Positions 8,986 through 17,753 are shown, counted from the first letter of the stretch. The stretch is DNA of 47,158 bases from DASWIG01 sp965371445 (GCA_965371445.1 CBDUYN010000067.1:1-47158), one strand, 5' to 3'. The notes: generated by a model from the sequence alone, not told the origin. A program made the numbers and translations.

Positions 8986-10457
8986 CAGGCGTCCTCCTTA
9001 TCCTTGGGATCTGAGCCGGCCGCGGCGTGGCGTTCGTCGTCGACGATGCCCCAATCGCCGCCCAGGGCCAGGTGCAGGTCGATACGGGCGTTCCAGAGGT
9101 CGGATTGAGCGCTCAAGAGAGCTTCTTCGGCCGAGCGCAGGCGGCGCTCGGTCTCGAGCACGTCGAGGAGGCGCAGCACGCCGCGCTCGTAGCGGTGGCG
9201 GGCGATTTGGTCGGCGGCGCGCGTTTCCTCGAGACGCGTCTCAAGAAAGCCAAGCTGCGAGCGCAGCGTCGCCTCGCGCAGCAGCGCCTCCTCGACCTCG
9301 CGCAACGCCACGAGGACGGTGCCGGCGTAGCCCGCGGCGGCCGCTTCGGCGTTGGCGCGGGCCGCCGCGACGCCCGCCTTGCGGCGTCCGCCGTCGAAGA
9401 CCGTGCCGACGAGGCTCGCGACGACGTTGTAGACGAAGGCCTCGCTCGAAAGCACCGAGCTCAAGGTGTCGGACCTCGTTCCCGGCGTGCCGGTGAGCCT
9501 CAATCCCGGGAAGAGGTCGGCCATGGCGACGCCGACGCGTGCCGTCGACGCGGCGAGGCGCATCTCGGCCGCCCTGACGTCGGGCCGGCGCTCGAGCAGG
9601 TCCGCCGGCAGGCCGAGGGGGACCGGATCCAGCTCCGGCAGAGGCGCGAGCCCCGCCGCTTCGAGCTCGCCGGTCCCGGGACGGCGGCCGAGCAGGACGT
9701 CGAGGGCGAGCCGTGCCCGGGCCAGCGCCTCCTCGACGCCGAGCACCGTCGACTCGGCCGACGCCAGGTTCTCGCGCGCCAGGCGCAGCTCAAGGGTCGG
9801 CGTCAGGCCACGGCGATAGCGGGCCTCGGTTTTTTCCAGCGTCTCGGCCCAGCTGTCGCGGATGGCGCGGGCGATTCTTGCAGCGCGGTCGAACGTCGAG
9901 AGGCGGACCCGGGCACGGACTACCTCGGAGACCACGGTGTGAGCCACGGTCTCGCGCGCCGCCTCCTCGGCCAGCAGCTGCGCCCAGGCCGCCTGGCGTC
10001 CGCGCCGCAGGCCGCCGAAGAGATCCGCCTGGTAGGCGACGTTGAGGTCCGCCCCATAGGTGGTGGCCTCGGGCGAAACGCGTCCCACGCCGGGGAGGAC
10101 GAAAGAGTTTTGCTGGCGGCCGCCGTTCAAGCCGGCGCTCACCTCTGGAAACCGGCTGGCGCCGGCTTGGCGGACCCCCGCCCGCGCCTCCAGGACGCGG
10201 GCCGCCGCTTGACGCAGGTCGGTGTTCGCTTCGAGCGCCGTCTCGACGAGCTCGGACGTCGCCGGGTCGCCGAAGCTTCGCCACCAGGGCTCGACCGCCT
10301 CCGGATCGAGTGTCGCCTCTTTTTCCGGGGCGTGGACGTAGGAGGAGGCGTCGTCCGCCTCCGTCCAGGGTCGCTCGTAGTCAGGTCCGACAGTGCAACC
10401 GGCGAGGAGCAGGGTGGCGAGGGACAGGGGAAAGCTGGCTCGAAGAATGCGGATCAT
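8985..10457 (-). CDS. RND outer-membrane factor lipoprotein (NodT/OprM family)
   Basis: This 490-aa TolC-like channel forms the outer-membrane exit of the pump. The chosen ATG at 10457 gives a lipoprotein signal, MIRILRASFPLSLATLLLAGC, with lipobox LLAG-C at Cys21 followed by TVGPDYERP, which is highly characteristic of the NodT family. An open frame extends 62 codons upstream, but that stretch has no signal sequence and lies inside tetR, so it is rejected. GGAG lies about 8 bp before the ATG. Two outer-membrane efflux repeats follow, with the typical ADLFPGLRLTGT segment. The start overlaps the tetR stop as ATGA. Confidence 0.92.
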   Translation of the reverse strand: MIRILRASFPLSLATLLLAGCTVGPDYERPWTEADDASSYVHAPEKEATLDPEAVEPWWRSFGDPATSELVETALEANTDLRQAAARVLEARAGVRQAGASRFPEVSAGLNGGRQQNSFVLPGVGRVSPEATTYGADLNVAYQADLFGGLRRGRQAAWAQLLAEEAARETVAHTVVSEVVRARVRLSTFDRAARIARAIRDSWAETLEKTEARYRRGLTPTLELRLARENLASAESTVLGVEEALARARLALDVLLGRRPGTGELEAAGLAPLPELDPVPLGLPADLLERRPDVRAAEMRLAASTARVGVAMADLFPGLRLTGTPGTRSDTLSSVLSSEAFVYNVVASLVGTVFDGGRRKAGVAAARANAEAAAAGYAGTVLVALREVEEALLREATLRSQLGFLETRLEETRAADQIARHRYERGVLRLLDVLETERRLRSAEEALLSAQSDLWNARIDLHLALGGDWGIVDDERHAAAGSDPKDKEDA

Positions 10458-11149
10458 GGTTCGTCTCCGTTCGCGCCGGCGGCCACCTGGCGCAGGCCGG
10501 CGAGCGAGAAGTCGGCGATGTGCTCGGCGAGGGCGTCCAGGTCGCGGATCGCCTCCGCCGAGCCCGAGCCGGGCAGCACGCCCGCCTCGTGGAGCCGTTC
10601 GAGCCGTTCCAGGGCCGGCTGGGCGTGCTTGTAGAGGAGGCATTGGCCGAGGACGCTCTGCACCGAGAGCATGACGCGGCGCGGTCCGATCCCGGCGAGT
10701 AGCACCTCGACGACCTCCCTCAAAGCGAGGTTCATCGGCAGGAGCGAGCGCCGCACAAGCTCGTCAAAAGCGGGGGTCGGGTCCACCATCTCCCGCGACA
10801 TGAGCTTACCGAGGGGAGAGTGGGTGGCGTCGACCAGGAGCAGCTCCAGGAACCACCGGATCCAGGCCCGCAGGACTTTCTCGGGCCGGTCGGGATCGTC
10901 CGCGAGCCGCGGCATGGCGTGCTGTGCCACGGTCCGTTGGTGGCAGGTCACGAGCACCTCGGCGTAGAAGCGTTGCTTGTCGCCGAAGTGGTAGTTGACG
11001 GCGGCCGGGTTGGCGTCGGCCCGGCGGCAGATCTCGCGGATGCCGGCGTCGGCGTAGCCGCGCTCGGCGAAGACCTCCATGCCGGCCTCGATCAGCCGTT
11101 CCTTGGTGTCGCTGGTCTCTGCCGCTTTCGTCGTCGTCATCGTCGTCAT
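10454..11149 (-). CDS. TetR-family regulator of the efflux operon
   Basis: This 231-aa TetR repressor is the first gene of the efflux operon and its likely autoregulator. The DNA-binding helix-turn-helix lies at about residues 14-60: KERLIEAGMEVFAERGYADAGIREI, then ADANPAAVNYHFGDKQRFY. The C-terminal domain with HSPLGKLMSREMVDPT resembles the CecR (YbiH)-type ligand domain (DUF1956). ATG 11149 is preferred over ATG 11140 because CGGAGG lies 9 bp upstream. A TTG start at 11191 is rejected because it falls within the promoter. The stop overlaps the outer-membrane factor start (ATGA). Genes of this subfamily commonly control adjacent exporters; the inducer is unknown. Confidence 0.9.
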   Translation of the reverse strand: MTTMTTTKAAETSDTKERLIEAGMEVFAERGYADAGIREICRRADANPAAVNYHFGDKQRFYAEVLVTCHQRTVAQHAMPRLADDPDRPEKVLRAWIRWFLELLLVDATHSPLGKLMSREMVDPTPAFDELVRRSLLPMNLALREVVEVLLAGIGPRRVMLSVQSVLGQCLLYKHAQPALERLERLHEAGVLPGSGSAEAIRDLDALAEHIADFSLAGLRQVAAGANGDEP

Positions 11150-11173
11150 CGCCGTCGGCCTCCGAATGGGGCA

Positions 11174-11204
11174 ATTATACGCGGGATTCAAACACGTGTT
11201 TCAA
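11174..11204 (-). promoter_or_regulatory. tetR-efflux promoter with embedded palindromic operator
   Basis: On the minus strand a perfect -10 TATAAT occupies 11174-11179. TTGAAA at 11199-11204 is a -35 candidate with a long 19-bp spacer; TGAAAC with an 18-bp spacer is the alternative. The -35/spacer region is covered by the palindrome TTCAAACACGTGTTTCAA (11187-11204), whose central 12 bp AAACACGTGTTT is perfect and whose flanks pair with one mismatch. A TetR dimer bound here would block RNA polymerase, so autorepression is the simplest reading. Binding itself is inferred. Confidence 0.65.
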
Positions 11205-11427
11205 CCATCTGCTTGAAATTCTTCGCGGGGCGGGCCCCCTGCCCCCGAGCGGAGGCACCCCGCCTCCGAGAAGCAACACACATCTTGAGCCGTTGCCGGA
11301 CGGGCGTTCTCGGCCCTTTCAAACGGCTCCCCATTTCCTTCCCCTTGCCTTCGCCGGGCGGCATCCGCCGTCGCCCCGTGTGGCCCTTAAAGCCCGAAAA
11401 TCAAGGGTTTCCTGGACTTCCCGGCGC

Positions 11428-11443
11428 TGGCACAGCCCTTGCT
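11428..11443 (+). promoter_or_regulatory. Sigma-54-type -24/-12 promoter
   Basis: The sequence CTGGCAC-N5-TTGCTTT matches the RpoN consensus TGGCAC-N5-TTGCW. TGGCAC is at 11428-11433 and TTGCT at 11439-11443, and the GG and GC doublets are exactly 12 bp apart. Transcription would start near 11454, about 41 nt before the ATG at 11495, at the edge of a 5'UTR hairpin. Transcription would then need a sigma-54 activator, none of which is encoded in the window. Confidence 0.7.
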
Positions 11444-11450
11444 TTCTCCA

Positions 11451-11474
11451 GTGGTCGAAGAACAGAACGACCAC
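11451..11474 (+). promoter_or_regulatory. 5'UTR stem-loop
   Basis: GTGGTCG (11451-11457) and CGACCAC (11468-11474) form a perfect 7-bp stem around the 10-nt loop AAGAACAGAA. It lies at or just after the predicted sigma-54 start site and about 7 bp before the ribosome-binding region CTGGAGAG. It could stabilise the mRNA 5' end or be an inverted-repeat protein site; sequence alone does not tell which. Confidence 0.45.
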
Positions 11475-11494
11475 TTTCAACTGGAGAGACGATC

Positions 11495-13876
11495 ATGACC
11501 GAGAACACGACCACCGCCCTTTTGACCTTCCTCCTGTTGATCCTCGGCCTGGCCACGAGCGCCGCCGCACAGCCCCAGGGTACGTCGAACGTCCTCCTTC
11601 TGCCTTCTTTTGAAGTCGACCTCTCGGGCTACGGAGCGACGACCTTTCTCTCGCTCGTCAACTCCGCCGACGAGCCCGCCGAGCTCGAAATGATCGTCTA
11701 TTCCAACTGGGGAATCGAGATCTTTTCTACCCGGGCGGCCTTTCGGGCCCATGAAGCCCGGGCCTTCAACCTTGCCGACTGGTTGATCCGGGGCAAGCTT
11801 CCAGACCGGATTCTTCTCGCCGACGAGCTGGCCCACGCCCAGGCCGCCCTCTCTGGCCAGGCCTCGCCGAAGACGAACCTCTACTACGGCACCGAGGAGG
11901 CGATTCAAACCGCCTTCGGATCGGTCAGTATCCGACGAAGAAGCGGCCCGGGTGCCTTTTTCGGGGACTTTTTCGTCTTCGATCCGGCCGGCGACAACGC
12001 GCAGGGGGACCTGCTCGTCGACGAGAGCCCAGGGGATTGCGAGGGCTCGGTCTGTGAGCGCCACGGCCTGCGATTCTTCACCGGCGGTGCCCTCGGCACC
12101 GACACCGAGATCGTGATCCGCACCCGGCGCACCGCCGGTCAGCCGTCCGAGAGCCCGTTCCTGCTCGAACGGCAAAAAATCAACGCGCAGGTCTCCGTCT
12201 ACCGGCAGAACGGTCAGCTGGTCGAGACCCGCGAGATGTCCTTCCTGCCCCTCGAAGCCGTAAGGCTTTCCGAGCTCGGCTTCGACGCCGCCGCCGGGTG
12301 GATCGACATCACGACCGACGAAGAGACCTTCATCGCCGTACGCTACAGCGCGGACGGACGCTTCAGCGTCGGCCTGCGGGCGGTGTGCCTGTCGGTCCTG
12401 ATTCCGCCTCCGCCTCCCGTCATGGTGGGCAAGGTCCGCATCGAGAAGTCCACCAACGGCGAGGACGCCGATTCGAAGCCAGGTCCTACCGTAGACTTCG
12501 GCGCGCCGGTCAACTGGGAGTACGTGGTGACCAATACGGGCCAAGTCAACCTTCGCGACGTCGAAGTCACCGACGACCAGGGTGTCGTCGTCCACTGCGA
12601 CCAGGACGAGCTGGCCCCAGGTGAGTCGATGACCTGCACGGGCTCGGGCTTCGCTATCGAAGGCCAATACGAGAACCTGGGCACCGTGATGGCGAAGACT
12701 CCGGACGGCAAGGACGTCGAGGACACCGACCCCAGCCATTACTTCGGTCAGCGGAATGAAACCAAGATCGCTTCGATCGACATCGAGAAGTCGACCAACG
12801 ATGAAGACGCCGACCAGCCCACCGGTCCGCAGATCCCCGTGGGCGGAGCGGTGACCTGGAAGTACGTGGTCAAGAACACCGGCGACTATGACCTCTTCGA
12901 CGTCCGGGTGACCGACAGCGATCCGAGTGTCACCGTGAGCTGCCCGCAAGACGCCTTGAAGGTCGGTAAATCGATGGAATGCGTCGCCCACGCTACGGCG
13001 ATCGAAGGCCAGTACAAGAACACCGGAACCGCTACCGGCAACGCCAACATCGACGGTTTCATCGTGGAGCGGACGGACACCGACGACAGCCACTACTTCG
13101 GTATGCTGGAGCCAGTCGAGCCGATCGTCACAATCGACATTGAGAAGTCGACCAACGGCCACGACGCCGACGCGGCGCCCGGTCCGGAGATCACCGTCGG
13201 TGACCCGGTCGAGTGGATCTACCGCGTGACCACCACGGGCAACGTGACGCTTTCGAACATCGACGTCAGCGACAACATGGGCGTTGCCGTCAGCTGCCCG
13301 AAGACCACCCTGGCGCCCCAGGAGTGGATGGACTGCAAGGGCTACGGCACGGCCGAGCCGGGCCAGTACAAGAACATCGGTACGGCCACCGGCGACAACG
13401 ACGGGAAGACGGCGACCGATTCCGATCCCAGCCACTACAAGGGCAAGCAGACCCCGCAGCCGCCCAAGGACCGGCGGATGACGGGCGGCGGCAGCGCCTT
13501 TACCGACAACGTGCGCTACACCCACGGATTCGAGCTGCACTGCGACACCTCGAAGCCCAACAACCTGGAGATCAACTGGGGTCCGGGCCGGAGCAACCAG
13601 TTCCACCTCACGAACCTCGCGTCGGGTAACTGCACCGACGACCCGTCGATCTCCGAGGGCCACCCCGTCGCCGGCTTCGACACCTTCGTCGGCACCGGCA
13701 CCGGGAGGCTCAACGGCGAGGAGGGTGCGACGATCACCTTCAAGCTCACCGACGCGGGCGAGCCGGGCAAGGACGCCGACCTGGCCCAGTTCACGATCGT
13801 GCCCCCCGGCGGTGGAGCGCCCGTCGTGGTCTCGGGTACCCTCAACAGCGGTAACCACCAGGCCCACGGCAACTAG
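11495..13876 (+). CDS. Secreted protein with three DUF11/DUF7507-like repeats
   Basis: This 793-aa protein is predicted to be exported. The ATG at 11495 follows CTGGAGAG and starts a clear Sec signal peptide of about 27 aa (LLTFLLLILGLATSAAAQ). The open frame extends far upstream but is not signal-like there. Residues 30-305 form a beta-rich domain I do not recognise, ending in a PPPPP linker. Three homologous repeats of about 115 aa follow (DNA about 12430-13440), each starting IEKSTNxxDAD, with a W(E/K/I)Y(V/R)V core and a DTDPSHYFG-like end. They resemble cell-surface DUF11/DUF7507 beta-sandwich repeats. The C-terminal about 130 aa begin RMTGGGSAF and form a separate domain often seen at the end of secreted proteins. 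No LPxTG, PEP-CTERM or membrane anchor is visible, so it is secreted or bound noncovalently. A sigma-54-type promoter and an intrinsic terminator make it a single-gene unit. Confidence 0.85.
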   Translation: MTENTTTALLTFLLLILGLATSAAAQPQGTSNVLLLPSFEVDLSGYGATTFLSLVNSADEPAELEMIVYSNWGIEIFSTRAAFRAHEARAFNLADWLIRGKLPDRILLADELAHAQAALSGQASPKTNLYYGTEEAIQTAFGSVSIRRRSGPGAFFGDFFVFDPAGDNAQGDLLVDESPGDCEGSVCERHGLRFFTGGALGTDTEIVIRTRRTAGQPSESPFLLERQKINAQVSVYRQNGQLVETREMSFLPLEAVRLSELGFDAAAGWIDITTDEETFIAVRYSADGRFSVGLRAVCLSVLIPPPPPVMVGKVRIEKSTNGEDADSKPGPTVDFGAPVNWEYVVTNTGQVNLRDVEVTDDQGVVVHCDQDELAPGESMTCTGSGFAIEGQYENLGTVMAKTPDGKDVEDTDPSHYFGQRNETKIASIDIEKSTNDEDADQPTGPQIPVGGAVTWKYVVKNTGDYDLFDVRVTDSDPSVTVSCPQDALKVGKSMECVAHATAIEGQYKNTGTATGNANIDGFIVERTDTDDSHYFGMLEPVEPIVTIDIEKSTNGHDADAAPGPEITVGDPVEWIYRVTTTGNVTLSNIDVSDNMGVAVSCPKTTLAPQEWMDCKGYGTAEPGQYKNIGTATGDNDGKTATDSDPSHYKGKQTPQPPKDRRMTGGGSAFTDNVRYTHGFELHCDTSKPNNLEINWGPGRSNQFHLTNLASGNCTDDPSISEGHPVAGFDTFVGTGTGRLNGEEGATITFKLTDAGEPGKDADLAQFTIVPPGGGAPVVVSGTLNSGNHQAHGN
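12430..13446 (+). repeat. Three in-frame protein repeats of about 345 bp
   Basis: Three direct repeats begin near 12433, 12778 and 13135 (each around GACATCGAGAAGTCSACCAAC or similar). Each unit encodes one DUF11-like domain. The opening segment is nearly identical at DNA level while the interiors have diverged. This indicates tandem duplication followed by drift. Confidence 0.75.
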
Positions 13877-13885
13877 CCTCTGACA

Positions 13886-13925
13886 TGTAGGGCAGGCTCC
13901 GCCCGGGACGCGCAGTCTGCCTCTT
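13886..13925 (+). repeat. REP-like intergenic repeat, copy A
   Basis: GTAGGGCAGGCTCCGCCCGGG followed by ACGCGCAGTCTGCCTCTTC is nearly identical over about 40 bp to the complement of 26662-26702. A shorter version occurs at 30521-30541. In the better-preserved copy, GGCAGGCT and AGCCTGCC form an 8-bp stem around a GC-rich loop. All three copies lie just past the 3' end of genes. Confidence 0.7.
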
Positions 13926-13935
13926 CGAGAACGAC

Positions 13936-13969
13936 AAAGCCCCCGCAGCGACCGCTGCGGGGGCTTTTT
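13936..13969 (+). terminator. Intrinsic terminator
   Basis: AAAGCCCCCGCAGCG (13936-13950) and its exact complement (13953-13967) form a 15-bp stem with a two-base loop, followed by TTTTT. It lies 60 bp after the stop of the secreted repeat protein. On the minus strand the same hairpin is also followed by A/T-rich sequence, so it may act in both directions. Confidence 0.9.
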
Positions 13970-14072
13970 GCCGCCTCTGAGGAGAGGCACCCTGCCTCCG
14001 ACGGGCGGGGCTGCTTCAGGGAGGCTTGAGCGGCGAGAGCCCGGGAGTCGGCGGTGTCATGCCCACCCCCCC

Positions 14073-17000
14073 CTACGCCGTGCCCCACAGTCCCGGCGTC
14101 ATGAGCGCGGCGAAGCGTTCGGGGTTCCGGATCTTCTGCCCGCTCATTTCGCGGTCGGCCCGCTCGACGAGAGCGCGGCCCTCCTCACCTCCCACCAGCT
14201 GGCCGCGGCGTCGACGGGCGGCGGTGGCATGAAGCTTCATGTCGTTGGCGAGAAAGCCGCGCTCGGCGGCATCGACGAGCTCGAGCGCACGTTCGTCCAA
14301 GCCGCGGGTGGCGGCGGCACCGGCCTCGAGGAGTTGGGCCACGGGAGTCGTCCAGGCCATTTTCGCGCGCGCGATCGTGCGCGCGTCTTTCCTGGCGGCG
14401 GCCAGAAAAGGATTCCGGGCCGCCGCGGTGTCCTCGGCGGCTGCGGCCGCCAGGTTGGCCCTGGCCCTCAAGAAGCGGGTCTCGGTGGCCAGGATCTGGA
14501 GGCGCAGGAGGAAGGAGTGGCCCATCGCCGGCCAGGCCGCTTGGAGCAACCGGAGCGGCGAGCGCGAATCGCCCTGGTACAGGTCGATCTCGCACTCGCC
14601 CATAAGCGCCCAGGCGTGCTGGAGGTGAAAGCCCTGCTGCGACCAGCGGGCGATCGCCTCGGAAAGCTCCTCGCGGCCGGCCTCGGGATCGTCTTCTGCC
14701 AGACGTGCGATCCACGAGATGCGGGTCTCGATCGAGGTCAGGGCATAGAGGTCGCCCCGCTCCCGGGCCTCCTTGAGGCGGATCGGAAGGCGCCGCTGAA
14801 GGTCTTTGGCCTCGCCCAGGAAGTAAAGCGTCACGAGGGAAAAAATCTGTGCGTTGTCGAGCTCCCAGGTCACTCCTGTGCACCGGTCGCGGAGGATCTC
14901 CTCGGCCCGCTGCAGCTCGTCGTGCGCCTCTTGCCAGCGGCCCTGGAGGTAGGCCGCGAAACCGGAGGTCAAGGTGGAGAGGCCAAAAGTGTGCGGGTCG
15001 CCGACGCGGCGTACCAGCTCCGCGGTCCGGAAGAGGAGCTTGTCGGTGCGTCCTTTCGTCCTGCTGCCGCCGATCGCCGTATAGACAGTCTCGAGAGCGA
15101 GAGCGCGGGCGACCCGGTAGGGCTCGCCGGCCTTGAGCGACAGCTGGAGGTGACGCGCCTGGAAGGCTGCACCGTGGAACGTGTCGACGATGCCGAGCCC
15201 GATGGCCGCCGACCAGCAGGTGTCGATCCTCACGAGCTCCTCGGCCGAGACCTGGGTCGCGTCGCGCTCCTTGAAACGGTGGCCGCCGAGCCACAACCGG
15301 GCGCGGCGCAGGAGGAGGCCGAGGAGCGTGCGCCACGGACCGGTGGAGAGCTTCATCCCAATGGAACCGAGCACCTCGCCGAGGGTTGCCAGGCCCTGGT
15401 CGACGTGACCGCTGACGAGAAAGAAGTGGGCGGCCTGGCGTCGCATCTCCAGCGACTCCGCCTTGGGGGCCTCTTGGGCCAGCTCTAGGAAGACCGCGGC
15501 GGCCTCGGCGCCACGGCCGGCGTTGACCAGGACCTCGGCGAGGCGCAGCTGGAGCTGGCGTCTTTTCTCCTCGGAGCCCAGCCGGATGGCGTCTCGGAAT
15601 AGGCGCGCGGCGCGGTTGAAGGCCAGGGCCTTGGCCGAGGCTTCCGCGGCCTCGGCGGCGTAGTCGAGCGCCCGCGCCGGCTCGCCCGCTTCCGCGAAGT
15701 GATGCGCCAGGGTCTCGGGGTCGCAACGTGCCGTCGCTTCCAGCTCGCGGGCGAGCCGCAGGTGGTGCACCATGAGGCGCGGCTGGGTCAGGGTGGCGAG
15801 GACCGCCCGCTCGACCCGGTCGTTCCACACCTCGATCACGTCTTCGCCGCGCGCTCCGGAGGAGCGTGCCAGGTTCCCGAGGCGAAGCTGGGTAAAGGCC
15901 GAGAGCTCCCCGGCCTCGAGGTCGGCGGCGCGGCGAGCCACGTCGAGCTCAATCGGACGTCCGGCGACGGCAAGTATCTCGAGCAGCTCCCGGGCCCCTT
16001 TCGCGAGCTCCTTGACGCGGTTCTGGAGTACCTCGTCGAGAGAGCTGACGGCGCTCGCCCGTACGGCGTCCAGGTCCTGGGAGAGGACGTGGCGCGCCAG
16101 CTCCTCGACGAAGAGCGGGTTGCCGTGAGAGTCGCGCGCGATGACCCGCGCCGCGGCCGCCGTCTGCCCCTCCTCGGAGCTCAAGAGCTGGCTCGCCAGC
16201 TCCTCGGCGGCCCGCGGCAGGAGCTCCCGCACCTCGACGTCCTCGCCCAGGACCGCCGTGTCCGACGGGGCCGTGCCCGGTCGTAGCGCCCGGAGCAAAG
16301 GGCTGGTCATCGTGTCCTCGTCGCGATACGCGCCGATCAGGAGCAACGGAGGTGGGTCCGGGGGACGCATGACGTCGCTTAGGAGGACCGCGCTGTCGAA
16401 GTCTCCCCATTGTAGGTCGTCGATGAAGATAACGAGCGGCCGATCCTCGGCCATCCGGGTCAGGAGCTCCCGCAGCGCGGCAAAAGCGCGCCGGCGCAGC
16501 TCGTGGGAGTCGGGGATCTCGAGGACGCGGCGTCGCGCGTCGGCCACCGCCTTGACCCTTTTGAGGACCGGAAAAAGCCGCGCCAGCACCAGGACGTCGC
16601 GGGGGGCGAGCGTCGCCGCTTCACGGTAGGAGAGGCTCCGGAGATACCGGGTCAGCATGTCGACGACGCTGTCGAAGGCCTTGTAGGGAACCGTCTCGTG
16701 CGCGTAGCAGCGGCCCGAGAGCGTCACGACGTCGGGATGTCTTTCGCGGACCTCGTGGAGGAATTGCCGAACGAGGGCGGTCTTGCCCAGCCCCGGGGCC
16801 CCGTGGACGTAGAGGACCACCGCCTCCTCGCCTTGAATTCTCTCGAAGGCCTGCCACATCTCGGCGAGGTGCTCGTTGCGGCCGACGAGCTCCGGCGCCA
16901 GGTTGGTGAGCGTCGTATGGCGCCGTGCCTCTTTCGAGCCGAGGCGCTCGAGCACCTCCACCCCGCCGGGACGAGCCGCCGGGTCGCGGCGCAGGAGGTC

Positions 17001-17753
17001 GCAGCAGAGCCGGTCGAGATCGTCGGAGATCTCGGGGAGGATCACGCGCGGCGGTTTCGCCTCCTGACGCTGTTTCTCCAACATCACCTGCACGAACTGA
17101 CCCGAGAACGGCGGTTGCCCTGTCAAGGTTTCGTAGACCAGCGCGCCGACGGCGTACCAGTCGGTGGCCTCGGAGACGTCCTCGCCGGTGCCCTGCTCCG
17201 GCGCCATGTAGGCCGGAGTGCCCAGGATGTCCTCGGTATAGCTCTGGTAGGTCTGGTGCGCGCTCGCTTTGGTGACCAGCCCGAAGTCGAGGATCCTCAC
17301 CTGGCCTTCCTCCGTCACCAGGACGTTCGAGGGTTTGACGTCACGGTGCAACGTCCCTGAGGCGTGGAGCGCCGCGATCCCTTGGGCGAGTTGGCGTACT
17401 GCGGGCCGCAACCTCTCCTCCAGGGCGGCCGTGTCGCGCGCCAGGACGGCAGGATCCCGCACGTAACGGATGAAGCCGACGCCGTCGATCAGCTCCATCG
17501 TGACGAACCACTGGTCGTCCTCGTGCTGGAGCTCGTAGAGCGGCACGAGGTTCGGATGGTTGAGGTGGGCGAGGGCGCGGAATTCCTGTTTGAAGCGGTA
17601 GAGCGACGCCGGGTCGGTCTGGTGGAGGAGCTTCAGGGCGACGAGAGCGCCGCGCTCGCGGTCGAGGGCCTCGTAGACCATCCCGGCGGTCCCGGAGCCG
17701 AGCGTCCGGCGGAGCTCGTAGCGAGGCGTCCCGTGAAAGGGCTGAAGATCCAT
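14073..17753 (-). CDS. Ser/Thr protein kinase fused to an AAA ATPase and helical-repeat tail (PknK-like)
   Basis: This 1226-aa protein is a predicted cytoplasmic signalling kinase-ATPase. The kinase domain (residues about 12-275) has the glycine loop GSGTAGMVYEA, catalytic Lys41 (VALK), His-Arg-Asp with Asp138 (HRDVKPSN), DFG at 156-158 and APE at 184-186, so it should be active. An AAA/STAND-type ATPase follows, with Walker A GAPGLGKTALV (318-328) and Walker B VIFIDDLQW (441-449). The remaining about 650 aa are Ala/Leu/Arg-rich helices resembling TPR arrays. This order matches PknK/MalT-type kinases, but there is no LuxR DNA-binding domain at the end. ATG 17753 is chosen because the kinase domain starts at once. 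The frame is open far upstream only because it shadows the flavoprotein gene. It follows that gene by 53 bp and is probably co-transcribed. No strong ribosome-binding site is visible. Confidence 0.9.
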   Translation of the reverse strand: MDLQPFHGTPRYELRRTLGSGTAGMVYEALDRERGALVALKLLHQTDPASLYRFKQEFRALAHLNHPNLVPLYELQHEDDQWFVTMELIDGVGFIRYVRDPAVLARDTAALEERLRPAVRQLAQGIAALHASGTLHRDVKPSNVLVTEEGQVRILDFGLVTKASAHQTYQSYTEDILGTPAYMAPEQGTGEDVSEATDWYAVGALVYETLTGQPPFSGQFVQVMLEKQRQEAKPPRVILPEISDDLDRLCCDLLRRDPAARPGGVEVLERLGSKEARRHTTLTNLAPELVGRNEHLAEMWQAFERIQGEEAVVLYVHGAPGLGKTALVRQFLHEVRERHPDVVTLSGRCYAHETVPYKAFDSVVDMLTRYLRSLSYREAATLAPRDVLVLARLFPVLKRVKAVADARRRVLEIPDSHELRRRAFAALRELLTRMAEDRPLVIFIDDLQWGDFDSAVLLSDVMRPPDPPPLLLIGAYRDEDTMTSPLLRALRPGTAPSDTAVLGEDVEVRELLPRAAEELASQLLSSEEGQTAAAARVIARDSHGNPLFVEELARHVLSQDLDAVRASAVSSLDEVLQNRVKELAKGARELLEILAVAGRPIELDVARRAADLEAGELSAFTQLRLGNLARSSGARGEDVIEVWNDRVERAVLATLTQPRLMVHHLRLARELEATARCDPETLAHHFAEAGEPARALDYAAEAAEASAKALAFNRAARLFRDAIRLGSEEKRRQLQLRLAEVLVNAGRGAEAAAVFLELAQEAPKAESLEMRRQAAHFFLVSGHVDQGLATLGEVLGSIGMKLSTGPWRTLLGLLLRRARLWLGGHRFKERDATQVSAEELVRIDTCWSAAIGLGIVDTFHGAAFQARHLQLSLKAGEPYRVARALALETVYTAIGGSRTKGRTDKLLFRTAELVRRVGDPHTFGLSTLTSGFAAYLQGRWQEAHDELQRAEEILRDRCTGVTWELDNAQIFSLVTLYFLGEAKDLQRRLPIRLKEARERGDLYALTSIETRISWIARLAEDDPEAGREELSEAIARWSQQGFHLQHAWALMGECEIDLYQGDSRSPLRLLQAAWPAMGHSFLLRLQILATETRFLRARANLAAAAAEDTAAARNPFLAAARKDARTIARAKMAWTTPVAQLLEAGAAATRGLDERALELVDAAERGFLANDMKLHATAARRRRGQLVGGEEGRALVERADREMSGQKIRNPERFAALMTPGLWGTA

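Noticed and set aside
4302..10634. Long plus-strand frames opposite the efflux genes
   Set aside because: They are low-complexity antisense shadows of GC-rich genes without domains or ribosome-binding sites.
10820..11494. N-terminal extension of the secreted repeat protein
   Set aside because: This part reads across the tetR gene on the opposite strand and the intergenic promoter region; a proper ribosome-binding site and signal peptide mark 11495 as the start.
11477..13990. 837-aa minus-strand frame opposite the secreted protein
   Set aside because: It mirrors the codon pattern of the plus-strand gene, has Val/Gly/Asp-rich shadow composition, and would run through a terminator.
11254..14001. 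Short repeat GGCACCC(C/T)GCCTCCGA at 11254 and 13986
   Set aside because: Only 16 bp with one mismatch, and both copies are in GC-rich spacers; not enough to claim a family, though it may be related to REP-like DNA.
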